64,000 bases of DNA from a bacterium (GTDB lineage Bacteria > Desulfobacterota > Desulfocorpusculales > Desulfocorpusculum), in the NCBI GenBank assembly GCA_037481695.1, contig JBBFLE010000002.1:142661-206660 (forward strand), read 5' to 3'. Below the pieces are notes generated by a model. That model ran no database searches. It saw nothing but the letters and a program-made list of their open reading frames with translations, and had not been told where the DNA came from. The position numbers were made by a program, and so were the translations under genes. Positions 28,301 through 37,294 of this stretch are shown here, one piece after another (the stretch's first letter is position 1; every line of letters starts with the position of its first letter).

Positions 28301-29316
28301 GAAATTCTTGCCCCCTGCTCCAAGCCCCATCCCTGTGGACAGCCTTTGAGATGCCAGGAGAGGATCTTTCCTTGCACCTTGCTACGATCCTGCCAACTGG
28401 ACCTGGAGGGCCAGGGAACTGTCCCCAGGATGCTGGAAATGATCCAGTTGCACAGAACCCTAAGGACCAATCCTCCTTTTAGCACGGCAGTTCTCAGCTC
28501 TCCTCTGTGAAGCTGGAAGAACCTGTAACGAGACCTGTAGAATTCTATTCTGGCAGCTGCCAAATGCCTGGCTGCTGATCTGCCCTGGAGGTGAACTGCC
28601 CTTGCCTGAGGCACATGGAAAACCGACCATCTTGCTTTTCTCATACGTTCACACCAATCGGTCTCTTCCATAAAAAAGAAGTAACCCTCGTCCAGAAGCC
28701 CCACCTCCACCCAAGCCTCTCTTCTGACCATTAGGAAGGCCCCCTTGACTGACTCCACCTCCATGGGGCTTGCCGGGGGACATCTCTTGCTGGGGAACCG
28801 GGAGGGCCACAATACCTCCAAAACAGCCTTGGGTAGCAGCTCTGTGGTAAGAGTGGGGGCCCTGCCAAAGCAATTCTGATGCCTTCCATTCTCATGTAGC
28901 AAAAGCCCGGCCGCGATGCCCACCCTTGGATGGGATTCCATTACTTCCAGGAGCCTCTCCACAGCACCTGACTCGGGAAAACAATCTGTGTTGAGCAGTA
29001 ATGCGAACTGGCCTGAGCACCTCTCAAGGGCCATGTTCACGGCCCTGGAAAAGCCCATGTTGCTTTCATTGCAAAGAAGCAGAACCTCAGGAAAAGCTTC
29101 CCGCACCGCATCAGCGCTCTTGTCCCAGGAGCCGTTGTCCACCACCCAAACCTCGGTTCTCATGGGCAGTTCCAGTGAATAAAGGTGCCCAAGACATCTC
29201 AGAGTGAGTTCCCTGGTATTGAAACTCACCAAGACCACAGAAAGGGTGATTTCTTCTGGTTTGGCCTTTGCCATACCAACAGGCTGGGGCCTCAAAGTCT
29301 CTTTGAAAGACTGCAT
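28297..29316 (-). CDS. Glycosyltransferase family 2, rhamnosyltransferase (WbbL)-like
   Basis: This is a GT2 enzyme of the WbbL/rhamnosyltransferase type, expected to add a sugar to LPS core or O-chain on the cytoplasmic face. In its 339 residues the GT-A fold shows LSVVLVSFNTRELTLRCL, VVDNGSWD, the donor/metal motif LLNTDCF, and the acceptor-side EVGLLDEGYFFFMEETDWCERM. The last 60 residues contain a hydrophobic stretch (VLRVLCNWIISSILG) that may dock to the membrane. The acceptor sugar cannot be predicted. Its TGA overlaps the rfaE1 ATG. Confidence 0.85.
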   Translation of the reverse strand: MQSFKETLRPQPVGMAKAKPEEITLSVVLVSFNTRELTLRCLGHLYSLELPMRTEVWVVDNGSWDKSADAVREAFPEVLLLCNESNMGFSRAVNMALERCSGQFALLLNTDCFPESGAVERLLEVMESHPRVGIAAGLLLHENGRHQNCFGRAPTLTTELLPKAVLEVLWPSRFPSKRCPPASPMEVESVKGAFLMVRREAWVEVGLLDEGYFFFMEETDWCERMRKARWSVFHVPQARAVHLQGRSAARHLAAARIEFYRSRYRFFQLHRGELRTAVLKGGLVLRVLCNWIISSILGTVPWPSRSSWQDRSKVQGKILSWHLKGCPQGWGLEQGARIS

Positions 29317-29408
29317 CTCTCCGCTACATCCTTTGGCCCCAAGGTATTGAACAAGTTCTTCTCTTCCCTTCTCAATGCCCTGAACACACAGCCACGGCCA
29401 CTTGGGCC

Positions 29409-30584
29409 TCAGCTCTTTGCATGGACAAGCAAAACTCTTCTAAAGGCATCTATGACCCGTTCTACCTGATTGTCTGTCAGCTTTGCCGAAAGGGGCAAAG
29501 AGAGGGTTCTCTTTGAAATCTCCAGTGCATTGGGAAAATCTTCATCCTGACAACCCAACAAACTCTGATAAAAGGGTTGAAGGTGCAAGGAGATGAAATG
29601 CACACCCGTTCCTACTCCCTGTTGTTTCAGCTCTTCCAGCACAGCGTCCCTGTCCACATCCATATTTTCCAACTCCAGCAGCGGCGTGTACAGGTGTCTG
29701 GCATGCACGGTGCCGGGCTCGGGGGGAGCTGGGCATCTCACGGGCAGATCTGAGAAGGCCTCATCATAGCGGGACCAGATCTCCTCCCTCCTCCTTAGGA
29801 AGGCTTCTAGTCGGGCAAGCTGGTGAATCCCTATGGCCGCCTGTAGATCCATCATGTTGTACTTGTAGCCAGCATGGAGAATCTGATAGTGACTGTAACC
29901 CGATGAAGAATAGCGTTTCCATGCACCCCGGCTCATTCCGTGAAGACTCAAAACTCTTATAAGATCAGCCCAATCATCCTTGTCAGTGGTGATCATGCCT
30001 CCCTCTCCTGTCACCAGGTTCTTGGTGACGTAAAAACTGAAGGCAGCTCCATCTCCCAATGTGCCCACTTTCTTACCCTTGTACCATGCCTCGGTGGCAT
30101 GGGCTGCGTCTTCGATTATTAACAAACCATGCTCTTGGGCCAGATCCCACAAAGGTTCCATATTACAAGGCCGACCGGCCAGGTGAACCACCATAATGGC
30201 CTTGACCCGGCCGGCACGCTCCCTGATTGTTCTGGCCACCTGCTCTGGATCCAGGTTCATGCTTCCAGGTTCAACATCAGCAAAAACCGGAGTGGCTCCC
30301 ACGTGAACAATGACGTTGGCTGTGGCCGCAAAGGTCAAGGGGGTGGTTACCACCTCGTCTCCGGGGCCTACGCCGGCCGCCAGGAGCAAAAGATGCAGCC
30401 CGGCTGTGCAGGAGTTGAGCCCAATGGCGTGTCGTGAGCCTATATATTGGCGAAACATCTCCTCGAATTTGGCCACCTTGGGCCCAGTGGAAAGCCATCC
30501 TGATCTGATGGAGTCTACCACCTCTGCGACTTCCTCTTCACCTATGGCCGGGCTTCCAAAAACAATGAAGTCTTCCTGATTCAT
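29409..30584 (-). CDS. DegT/DnrJ/EryC1 sugar aminotransferase, ArnB-like
   Basis: This is a PLP-dependent aminotransferase that converts a nucleotide-bound keto-sugar into an amino sugar. The 391-residue protein has SGWLSTGPKVAKFEEMF, the PLP-stacking region TPLTFAATANVI, EDAAHATEAWYKGKK, and the Schiff-base lysine in SFYVTKNLVTGEGGM. HAGYKYNMMDLQAAIG and GVGTGVHF resemble ArnB, the C4 aminotransferase for UDP-Ara4N, more than C3 aminotransferases. The ATG at 30584 is preferred over a GTG two codons upstream because GGTGAGGTG precedes it. None of the other Ara4N enzymes is in the window. Confidence 0.85.
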   Translation of the reverse strand: MNQEDFIVFGSPAIGEEEVAEVVDSIRSGWLSTGPKVAKFEEMFRQYIGSRHAIGLNSCTAGLHLLLLAAGVGPGDEVVTTPLTFAATANVIVHVGATPVFADVEPGSMNLDPEQVARTIRERAGRVKAIMVVHLAGRPCNMEPLWDLAQEHGLLIIEDAAHATEAWYKGKKVGTLGDGAAFSFYVTKNLVTGEGGMITTDKDDWADLIRVLSLHGMSRGAWKRYSSSGYSHYQILHAGYKYNMMDLQAAIGIHQLARLEAFLRRREEIWSRYDEAFSDLPVRCPAPPEPGTVHARHLYTPLLELENMDVDRDAVLEELKQQGVGTGVHFISLHLQPFYQSLLGCQDEDFPNALEISKRTLSLPLSAKLTDNQVERVIDAFRRVLLVHAKS

Positions 30585-30847
30585 TGACACCTCACCATGA
30601 AATTGCTCCTTGCGCAGGATTCCCCGGTGATCTCATTCCATTTTGTGGGAAAAGGCCGGGGCATAGGGCAATGTCGTTTTTTTTCGCTAGTTATTCCTCC
30701 GAGATATACTTGCCTGCAAAAATCTGCTCCAGGAGCTAATTTAGCTTTGCCAGGATGTAGTTTTTGCTGGTGAGTCTTCTGTGCCTTTGATTCAGCACAA
30801 AGCACTATCTATTATGATGCAGGCTCCTGGGCTCTTTTCGCAAGGTC
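30585..30847 (-). other. 263-bp intergenic region with a short palindrome
   Basis: This spacer separates two glycosylation genes and is AT-richer than its surroundings. It contains the perfect palindrome AGCTAATTTAGCT (30734-30746) and, on the minus strand, TTTGCAGGCAAGTATATC. That could hold weak promoter boxes, but nothing is near consensus. No small ORF with a ribosome binding site was found. It may start the aminotransferase-to-rlmB transcript. Confidence 0.4.
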
Positions 30848-32017
30848 TCAAGAGTTTGTCCTTTTGCTTTGACAGAGTTTTCCTCTTACAGCAGAAGCCG
30901 AGATCTTCCTATAAAATTCAGCTACCTTGACTGCCTGTTCTGTGATGGAAAAATCCCTCAGGGCCCTGTTTCTGGCTGCATCACCCATGGATTTTCTCAG
31001 CTCAGGGGCCAGGATCATCTTTTCCATGGCAGCTGCCAAAGATTGCGGCTCCTCCTCCACCAAGATCCCCGTTACTCCATCCTCCACAAGCTCCTCCAAC
31101 ATGCCCCTTCTTGTGGAAACTATGGGTTTACCCATGGCCATGGCTTCTCTGATGGCACGGCAGGTACCGTCTGAGCCTGGGACCAGAAATACCTTCAGAT
31201 CAATGGCAGCCAGGTAATCCACATAGTCCTCCCCCCGGTAACCGGGGAATAGCACCCTGTTTTCCAAACCCATCCTCCTGGCCGGCTCCATTGCCACCTC
31301 CCTAATGTGGGTCCCCCTGCCCAGTACCAGGAGTTTCACGGGTAGGTTCTTCTGGGTCAAGATAACCATGGCATCCAACAGAAGGTGGAATCGTCTGTGC
31401 CTTTGCATCCTGGCCACGATTCCTACCAAAACCTCCTGAGGGCCCACTCCCAAAGCAGCCCGGATGTCTTTGCTCACAAGGCCTGGATCAAAACGCTTCA
31501 AATCCACAGCCCCTTCCACCAGAAGACAGTTTTTGGGATCCAATGCGAAGTTGCGTACATTCTCCTCCATGGCCTTCTTGGAGAATTCCACCAGGCCCTG
31601 GGTGCCTTTGCCCAAGAGCCATTTGTTCCAAAGTGATGGATGCAAAGGACGAGCCTTGTGATTTGTGCGCACTATGGGGATCCCACAACGCCTAGAAGCC
31701 CAGGCACCCAGTACATGGTCATGGCTGAGATGGCTGTGGATTATATCGAAGCTTTCCCTCTTCAGGAATGAGGGCAGAAAGCAGAAGTCCTGCAATGTTT
31801 CCAAGGGGTCCAGGTACCGGTTCAGGTGAAACCGTGTGGTAACGTTGAGTTTTCTCTCCTTAGCCTTTCCTTCCACGGAAACCGGATAATCCAAGGGAGG
31901 CTTTCTGCATGCCAGGAGGATTTCTATCCCCATGGTCTTGAGCTCGCTACAGAGGTTTACCACAGGCTCGGCCGGCCCGGTCCATTTCCAGTCGCTGAAG
32001 AGATGGAGCACTTTCAT
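30848..32017 (-). CDS. Glycosyltransferase family 4
   Basis: This is a GT-B fold retaining glycosyltransferase, expected to act in LPS core assembly at the inner membrane. Over 389 residues the N-terminal half begins MKVLHLFSDWKWTGPAEP and has FDIIHSHLSHDHVLG. The donor-binding half has VGIVARMQRHRRFHLLLDA, VLGRGTH, and the E-x7-E region GTCRAIREAMAMGKPIV. It starts at ATG 32017, overlapping the kinase stop as ATGA. A start 10 codons upstream is open but lies inside the kinase gene. Donor and acceptor are unknown. Confidence 0.88.
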   Translation of the reverse strand: MKVLHLFSDWKWTGPAEPVVNLCSELKTMGIEILLACRKPPLDYPVSVEGKAKERKLNVTTRFHLNRYLDPLETLQDFCFLPSFLKRESFDIIHSHLSHDHVLGAWASRRCGIPIVRTNHKARPLHPSLWNKWLLGKGTQGLVEFSKKAMEENVRNFALDPKNCLLVEGAVDLKRFDPGLVSKDIRAALGVGPQEVLVGIVARMQRHRRFHLLLDAMVILTQKNLPVKLLVLGRGTHIREVAMEPARRMGLENRVLFPGYRGEDYVDYLAAIDLKVFLVPGSDGTCRAIREAMAMGKPIVSTRRGMLEELVEDGVTGILVEEEPQSLAAAMEKMILAPELRKSMGDAARNRALRDFSITEQAVKVAEFYRKISASAVRGKLCQSKRTNS

Positions 32018-33603
32018 GTTCTTGCTTTCCTTTGGAGGCTCAGGCACTCCACCTCTTTTCTCAGATCACGAAACCTCTGTCTGGAGTATTGATTGCCCAT
32101 GTACATTCTTAGGAACTTCATTCTGGAGAAAGCTCTCACGGATTCAGGCAAGGAGGCGTCCAGCTGGGCCAGGTTGCGCACGATCTTGGCCCTTGGGACC
32201 CTCTTGCCGAAACTTACATCTTCCAGATCCAGGAAAAGGATCCGGTTGCCTTCTTGGGTTGTCCTGACCATGAGATTTGTGGCCTTGAGGTCCCTGTGGA
32301 ATATGCCTTGGGCGTGCATTCTGGCCAGGGTGTGGGCCAGATCCTTCATGAGCTGCTTTTTTTTGCAGCCTTGGGGACCCACAGACTTTACCAGATGATC
32401 CATTCTCACTCCATCCTGAATCAGCTCCATTATGACTCCTGAGGAAAAAAAACCTCCTTTGTTCACTTCCCACATGGCCATGGGCTCCGGCACATAAAAA
32501 TCTCTGGCCATCATCCCCCATGCACCCACCCAGAACCGTCTGGCCCTGGAAGGCATCAAGGCCCCAAATACTCTCCACCAAGGGCTTCTTAGGGTTTGCT
32601 CTTTTATGCAAAAAGCCAAGGGCTTGCCATCGAGCTCCAATCCACATCGAAAAACCCTCGTAGGACCCGAAATCTTTAACACCTTCTGGTCTTGAGGACT
32701 CAGAGTCTCTTGTGCCTCATCCAAAGCCTTGAGTACGGCTTCCAAGGGAAAATCTCTTTTTCTGATAACAACTCCTCCAGGAATCATCTCCCTGGCAAAC
32801 CCACTATTGTTTCTCAAACACCTCCTGGTCTTGCTCCTTTGACGCTTGCGAAGCATTCTTTGCTTAATCATTCCTATGGACTCTTCCCAGGAGCAGACAT
32901 CTCGGGCAGAGTGGTTTTCCAAATAGGCCTCCAACAAGGAGCTCTCCTCACCGGGTGTCAATTCCTTTCTCAAAGACATGAGAATCTGAGCCACGTTCCA
33001 CTTTCTTTTTTTCTCCCCCAAAGGTTTGCCCGTGCTTATCCTGTGCAGGTCCAAGAGCCAAAACAAGGGGCTTCCCTCACTGGTCTTTCCCACCAAGAGG
33101 TTGTCTCCATGGAGATCTTTGTGCAGGATTCCCATGTCGTGGATCCAGGCCAAATATGCCCCCAGGGCTTTCAAGATACTCGTTCTTTGTGTTCTCTGGA
33201 GCTTCAATTCTTGGGTAAGGGTGGAAGCCCCCAGGATTGCCTGGCTCACAAAGATGCCCTCCAGGGGAATCCCATTTCGTAGGATCTCCCCCATCAGCAA
33301 AGGTTTTGGAGCCAATACCCCCATCCTGGAAAGCACAAAGGAGTTGCTCCATTCCTTCCTCCATTGAAACCCTCTTACTCTGTTCCAAAGGGCCCTGGGC
33401 AGGCCCAGTCTGAAATATCTCTTGAGCACAATCGGCTCCAATCCAGGCAGTTCCACCCAGAGCACCTCTCTGATCCTGGAACGATTCATGACTCTAGAGT
33501 GATAACCCCCCTGCAACAGAGATTCCACATGCTCCAGCAGCAATGGTGAGGCCATGCTGGAGGCGCACCACCGCCACGGTGAATCCTTGCCCTCCAGAAG
33601 CAT
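32014..33603 (-). CDS. Tandem (two-domain) lipopolysaccharide kinase, WaaP/InaA-like
   Basis: The 529-residue product joins two kinase domains of the LPS core kinase superfamily (RfaP/InaA/KdkA). Domain 1 has the ATP lysine in PIVLKRYF, the catalytic HKDLHGDNLLV and the metal-binding WLLDLHRI. Domain 2 has AFCIKEQ, HRDLKATNLMV and LFLDLEDVSF. Both keep the His-x-Asp and Asn catalytic residues. Domain 2 shows no obvious alpha-C glutamate. The domains meet near residues 255-275. The ATG at 33603 is chosen because AAGGAGG stands five bases before it. The frame runs back to 33750 (TTG) without a good site. The domains likely phosphorylate core heptose or Kdo. Confidence 0.82.
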   Translation of the reverse strand: MLLEGKDSPWRWCASSMASPLLLEHVESLLQGGYHSRVMNRSRIREVLWVELPGLEPIVLKRYFRLGLPRALWNRVRGFQWRKEWSNSFVLSRMGVLAPKPLLMGEILRNGIPLEGIFVSQAILGASTLTQELKLQRTQRTSILKALGAYLAWIHDMGILHKDLHGDNLLVGKTSEGSPLFWLLDLHRISTGKPLGEKKRKWNVAQILMSLRKELTPGEESSLLEAYLENHSARDVCSWEESIGMIKQRMLRKRQRSKTRRCLRNNSGFAREMIPGGVVIRKRDFPLEAVLKALDEAQETLSPQDQKVLKISGPTRVFRCGLELDGKPLAFCIKEQTLRSPWWRVFGALMPSRARRFWVGAWGMMARDFYVPEPMAMWEVNKGGFFSSGVIMELIQDGVRMDHLVKSVGPQGCKKKQLMKDLAHTLARMHAQGIFHRDLKATNLMVRTTQEGNRILFLDLEDVSFGKRVPRAKIVRNLAQLDASLPESVRAFSRMKFLRMYMGNQYSRQRFRDLRKEVECLSLQRKART

Positions 33604-33718
33604 GTTGGCCTCCTTGTGCCAGTTCTTCCCCATTTCTGCTTCCACTGCCACCGGCTCATCACCTGTGCAGAAAATCCCAGGCAGGTCTGAGCTGGTTTTC
33701 TCTGGAAGATGCACAAAT

Positions 33719-34897
33719 CTATTTGGGAGACGGTGTTTTCTCCGGCCCAAACCCTGCAGAGGCCACCTCCAGGTATAGTCTTTCCATCTCGGCCAGATGC
33801 CATTGCTTGGAGATCTGTTCAGAGGCCTTTCTGGCCTCTTGCCCCATTTGGTCTCTCAATCTTTCATCTTCCAGCGCCAATATCCTATCCCTCAGCTGGC
33901 TGACATTTCTGGGGTCTGATACCAGGTAACCTGAGATCCCATCTTTGATCAGCTCAGAAGCCCCGTTCCAACTGGTCGTAACAACCGGAAGACCGCTGGC
34001 CATGGCCTCCAGGCAGACATTGGCACAGGGATCATAGAAGGTAGGATGCACCAAGATGTCCACACCACTCATCAAGAACTCTGGCCGTTTCACAGGACCC
34101 AGAAAAACAACAGGTATTCCAGCCTTCAGAGCCTTTTGCTCATAGGGTGCCTTTTTCCCCCGGCCAGCCACCAGAAGAAGGAAACATGATGGCATGGGCT
34201 CCTTCAAAGCCTCCAAGAGACAATTCAAGCCCTTGAGCCTGAAATTGTGGGCCAGAAACAAAATGATCACACGATCATCTGAGAGGCCTAATCTGCTTCT
34301 CACCTCGGCCCTCCACTTAGGTCTGTTCTCTGGATGAAAAGTGTTTATGTCCACACCATTGGGAATCACACGAATCCTTTGGGGATCAATGCTGGGATAG
34401 GACCTCATGATGTCAGCTGCCACCATCCAGGAATTGGCCACCACTGCTCGGGAGCCTCCATTTTCGTATATTTTGGACTCTATCCAGAGATTCACGGCCA
34501 GTTTCAGTGAAATTCTCAGACGCATCCAGGCCAGCCACCTTCTCCACCCTGGTTCGTGGGAGATTATTTCCCTTGCAAGCCAGGCCCTTTCGGATCCCCC
34601 CCCGGGCCGATGAACATCCACCCCCCATGTGGCTCCAAAACCCTGAATCACATCAAAGTCTTCAGCGCTGAGTCGTCTCCGGGCAGAAAGGCAAAGAGAC
34701 AAGGCCTTTGCCCCTCGTGGGTATGGTAACATGGGTAAGCTATGGGTCTTGATTCCCTCTAATTGCCCTTGGAAACTGTGAGCCAATACATGCACCTGGT
34801 GACCCCGTTGCAGGAGTCCCTGGGCCAGAGAGCTGGCATAGCCTTCCCCTCCACCCCGAGTTGAATCCAGATGATCAATTACCAGGGCCACCTTCAT
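33719..34897 (-). CDS. Glycosyltransferase family 4, WaaG-like
   Basis: This GT4 enzyme resembles LPS glucosyltransferase I (WaaG/RfaG), which adds the first hexose to inner-core heptose. The 392-residue protein starts MKVALVIDHLDSTRGGGEGYA and has VDVHRPGGGSERAWL, RIRVIPNGVDINTFHP, and the donor site FLAHNFRLKGLNCLLEAL followed by VHPTFYDPCANVCLEAMASG. waaG next to a core kinase gene is a known arrangement in Pseudomonas. It overlaps the upstream GT2 gene by 23 bases. The 115 bases to the kinase start hold no other gene. Confidence 0.87.
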   Translation of the reverse strand: MKVALVIDHLDSTRGGGEGYASSLAQGLLQRGHQVHVLAHSFQGQLEGIKTHSLPMLPYPRGAKALSLCLSARRRLSAEDFDVIQGFGATWGVDVHRPGGGSERAWLAREIISHEPGWRRWLAWMRLRISLKLAVNLWIESKIYENGGSRAVVANSWMVAADIMRSYPSIDPQRIRVIPNGVDINTFHPENRPKWRAEVRSRLGLSDDRVIILFLAHNFRLKGLNCLLEALKEPMPSCFLLLVAGRGKKAPYEQKALKAGIPVVFLGPVKRPEFLMSGVDILVHPTFYDPCANVCLEAMASGLPVVTTSWNGASELIKDGISGYLVSDPRNVSQLRDRILALEDERLRDQMGQEARKASEQISKQWHLAEMERLYLEVASAGFGPEKTPSPK

Positions 34898-35666
34898 TTT
34901 CGGCCCCTGTCTGCCTTTGCTCTAGTTCCCAAAGCTTGGCATACTTGGCGAAGACATAGAACATGGTGGAAACAACTATGATCAGGCCCGGCATTCCATC
35001 TCGGAAGCCCTGCTTTATGAGATACTCCTTCAGGAACCGGCCCAAAGGGTGTGTGAGCATCTTGTAGAGGCTGAAGCTTTGCCCACTTTTCATGAGCTCC
35101 ATGGCAGCCATCTGAGAATACTTGTCTATGGTGCGAATCTGGTGACCGAAGGATTCGTAGTTATAATGGAGGATGTCGTTCTTGAGGCGTCCCAACCCAC
35201 CCTTTATCTCCACGGCTGCGTGAGGCTCTTGGCCTCCCCACCAATTCCCCTCGCTCCTAAATAGCCTCACCGAAAGATCAGGATACCATGCCCCATGTCT
35301 TATCCATCTGCCCAAATAAAAAGAACAGCGGGGTACCAGAAAGCCCTGTACCGTCTCGGCTGCATGCAACACTGCATGCTCCATCTCCTTGCGGAGTTCT
35401 GGAGGAACAACCTCGTCTGCATCCACCCACAAGATCCATTCTCCTGTGGTTTGCTGCTTGGCAAAATTCCGCTGTTGTATGAATCCAGGCCACTGCCTCT
35501 GGAAGATCTTGTTCGTATACCTGGAGGCCACCTCCAGGCTCTGATCCGTACTGAAGGAATCCACCACCACTATTTCGTCCACCCAGGCAATACTTCTAAG
35601 ACACATCTCCAGAGTGGATCCGTTGTTGAAGGTCAGGACTGTGGCCGATATGGCAGGACGTCTCAT
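34875..35666 (-). CDS. Glycosyltransferase family 2, WaaE/LgtF-like
   Basis: This small GT2 enzyme is of the WaaE/LgtF type, which in other bacteria adds beta-glucose to inner-core heptose. In its 263 residues motifs are ISATVLTFNNGSTLEMCLRS, IVVVDSFSTDQSLEVA, WILWVDADEVVPPEL (the DxD motif) and RHGAWYPDLSVRLFR. A hydrophobic segment near the end (GLIIVVSTMFYVFA) may anchor it. The ATG at 35666 overlaps the waaF stop as ATGA. A GTG two codons earlier is less likely. Confidence 0.88.
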   Translation of the reverse strand: MRRPAISATVLTFNNGSTLEMCLRSIAWVDEIVVVDSFSTDQSLEVASRYTNKIFQRQWPGFIQQRNFAKQQTTGEWILWVDADEVVPPELRKEMEHAVLHAAETVQGFLVPRCSFYLGRWIRHGAWYPDLSVRLFRSEGNWWGGQEPHAAVEIKGGLGRLKNDILHYNYESFGHQIRTIDKYSQMAAMELMKSGQSFSLYKMLTHPLGRFLKEYLIKQGFRDGMPGLIIVVSTMFYVFAKYAKLWELEQRQTGAENEGGPGN

Positions 35667-36694
35667 GGGCACCCATCCCGGAATTCCAGAAGCTCCTGTG
35701 CAGCCTCAAGCACATCCTCCACCCGAATGTCCAGCAGACACCTGTTATGCCCTTCGGGACAACGCCTTCGGAAACAGGGTGAGCATGGCAGCCCCACACT
35801 GGCTATGCGGTGAGGACCCATGGGGGCTGTGGCTGATGGATCTGTAGATCCAAAAACCGCTACCACTGGCACCCCAAGCACTGCGGCCAGATGCATGGGT
35901 CCGGAATCGTTGCAAAGTATAAGATCACACCGGGATATCAATGCAGCCAGTTTGGGCAAGTCCGTAAGCCCTGCCAGGTTAAGAGCATCTCGGCCTAGTT
36001 CATGGGCCATGCCAGCTGCAACATCCCTCTCTAAAGAGTTCCCCAAGAGTATGACTTTGGCCCTGTGGGAGCGCATCAAGCCTCGGGCAACGGCCACAAA
36101 CCTCTCGGGCGGCCATATTTTTGCAGGCCCGTAGGCCGCTCCAGGACAAATACCTATCAAGCATCTGCCAGACATACTCTTGCCAATCCTCCCCAAGGCC
36201 CACTGTTGGGCCTCCGGAGGAATCCTGAGATGCACAGCCGCCTTTTCCCCTTTCCATCCCATGGCCTTCAAGAGCTCCAGGTAAATTTCCGAATGATGTG
36301 CAGCTTTGGGACGCCTGGAAGCCGGTACGGATGGATCCAAAAGAAGATCACGCCATTGCCCTGCATAACCCCACCTCTTTGGTACACCGGCCCAAAAGGC
36401 GATCCATGCGGACCTAAAAGAGTTGGGAAACAGAATCGCCCTTTGAGCCCTGAGGCTCTTGAGGAGCCTTATGCGTCTCCTTGTACCTTTAGGCCAGCCC
36501 CAGACATGATCCGCTACCTGCGCCATACGGACCAACTCCACGAGGCTGGAAGGGCAGACAACGTGTATGTCTTCTTCGGAAAGCCATTTTCTGAGTGTAC
36601 ACAGAGCTGGCAGCGACATGATGGTGTCGCCCAGCCAGTTCACCCCTATCACTACCGTCCGAGAAGCTCCTGGGGCCGAGTTTGTCCCGGCCAT
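35663..36694 (-). CDS. waaF: ADP-heptose:LPS heptosyltransferase II-like (GT9)
   Basis: This GT9 enzyme transfers L,D-heptose from ADP-heptose to the inner core. Over 343 residues it shows VVIGVNWLGDTIMSLPAL with the catalytic Asp near residue 23, HSEIYLELLKAMG, CPGAAYGPAKIWPPERF, and the donor-binding LCNDSGPMHLAAVLGVPVVAVFG. The C-terminal CSPCFRRRCPEGHNRCL carries a cysteine cluster common in WaaF/WaaQ proteins. Assignment to heptosyltransferase II rather than III rests on similarity to the WaaF group. It follows the Trm112-like gene by nine bases. Confidence 0.9.
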   Translation of the reverse strand: MAGTNSAPGASRTVVIGVNWLGDTIMSLPALCTLRKWLSEEDIHVVCPSSLVELVRMAQVADHVWGWPKGTRRRIRLLKSLRAQRAILFPNSFRSAWIAFWAGVPKRWGYAGQWRDLLLDPSVPASRRPKAAHHSEIYLELLKAMGWKGEKAAVHLRIPPEAQQWALGRIGKSMSGRCLIGICPGAAYGPAKIWPPERFVAVARGLMRSHRAKVILLGNSLERDVAAGMAHELGRDALNLAGLTDLPKLAALISRCDLILCNDSGPMHLAAVLGVPVVAVFGSTDPSATAPMGPHRIASVGLPCSPCFRRRCPEGHNRCLLDIRVEDVLEAAQELLEFRDGCP

Positions 36695-36703
36695 CCCCTC
36701 ACC

Positions 36704-36895
36704 TCACTCCTGCAGGGGCGTGGCCTCATCGATGAGCATCACTGGGATGTCCTCATCGATGCGATATACCAACTTGCAATGGTGGCACACAAGCTGGTTG
36801 GCGGATTCACGATATTCCAACTCACCCGTGCAACCAGGCTCCCTTACACACTTGGGGCAGGCCAAGATTTCCAGGAGATCCTTAGCAAGGGCCAT
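36704..36895 (-). CDS. Trm112-like zinc protein (UPF0434/YcaR family)
   Basis: This 63-residue protein has two cysteine pairs (CPKC and CHHC) and the family ending LVYRIDEDIPVML. Eukaryotic Trm112 activates several methyltransferases. Bacterial members often lie near lpxK-kdsB, as in E. coli ycaR, without a proven function. AGGAGG precedes the ATG by about six bases. It opens a new transcription unit after a 399-bp spacer and leads into waaF. Confidence 0.9.
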   Translation of the reverse strand: MALAKDLLEILACPKCVREPGCTGELEYRESANQLVCHHCKLVYRIDEDIPVMLIDEATPLQE

Positions 36896-37294
36896 TGTAG
36901 TCCTCCTGAGTCAAACTTTTATGCAACTCATGGCCAGAAAGCCTGCATCATCCAGACGATCCAATGATGCAAGAAGCCTGAGGCACATCCCAAGTCAGAT
37001 TTTCTATGCCTTGAAACATATCCATTTCCAAGTCTTCCTCCCCAAAAAGTCTTGAACGGCTTAGGGCGAATCATCCGGGGAGGCTCTGAGCTACCCAGTT
37101 AACCTGCAGGTGTCAGTGATCTGGCTCAAGCATCACAATGAACCATATCTTGAGACCAACTGCCCTTTGCTCAAAGGCACTGTGGTCTTTTCTCTCCTGT
37201 CCACTTGGCGAGTGGAAATCTAAAGATTTCTTAATACGCCCGTGGATCGAGGGCTGGGCCCCAAGCTCACGAACTCCCTGGTCAATGATTGGAG
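36896..37294 (-). other. 399-bp intergenic region with inverted repeats
   Basis: There is no convincing gene between the epimerase and the Trm112-like gene. The region holds a perfect 8-bp inverted repeat, TGCATCAT/ATGATGCA, at 36944-36971 with a 12-base loop, about 50 bases before the Trm112 start. A shorter GAAATC/GATTTC pair lies near 37220. The only promoter-like boxes (TTGGAA, 17 bases, CATAGA on the minus strand) are weak. It most likely contains the 5' regulatory region of the waaF operon. Confidence 0.5.

Noticed and set aside
29409-30584. Aminotransferase as GnnB, partner of the GnnA-like oxidoreductase
   Set aside because: Its motifs are closer to ArnB-type C4 aminotransferases and it is 15 kb away, so it was not called GnnB. 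It remains only a candidate partner.
37240-37262. TTGACC/TTGACT boxes in the epimerase-Trm112 spacer as a promoter
   Set aside because: No TATAAT-like box lies 15-19 bases downstream on the minus strand.
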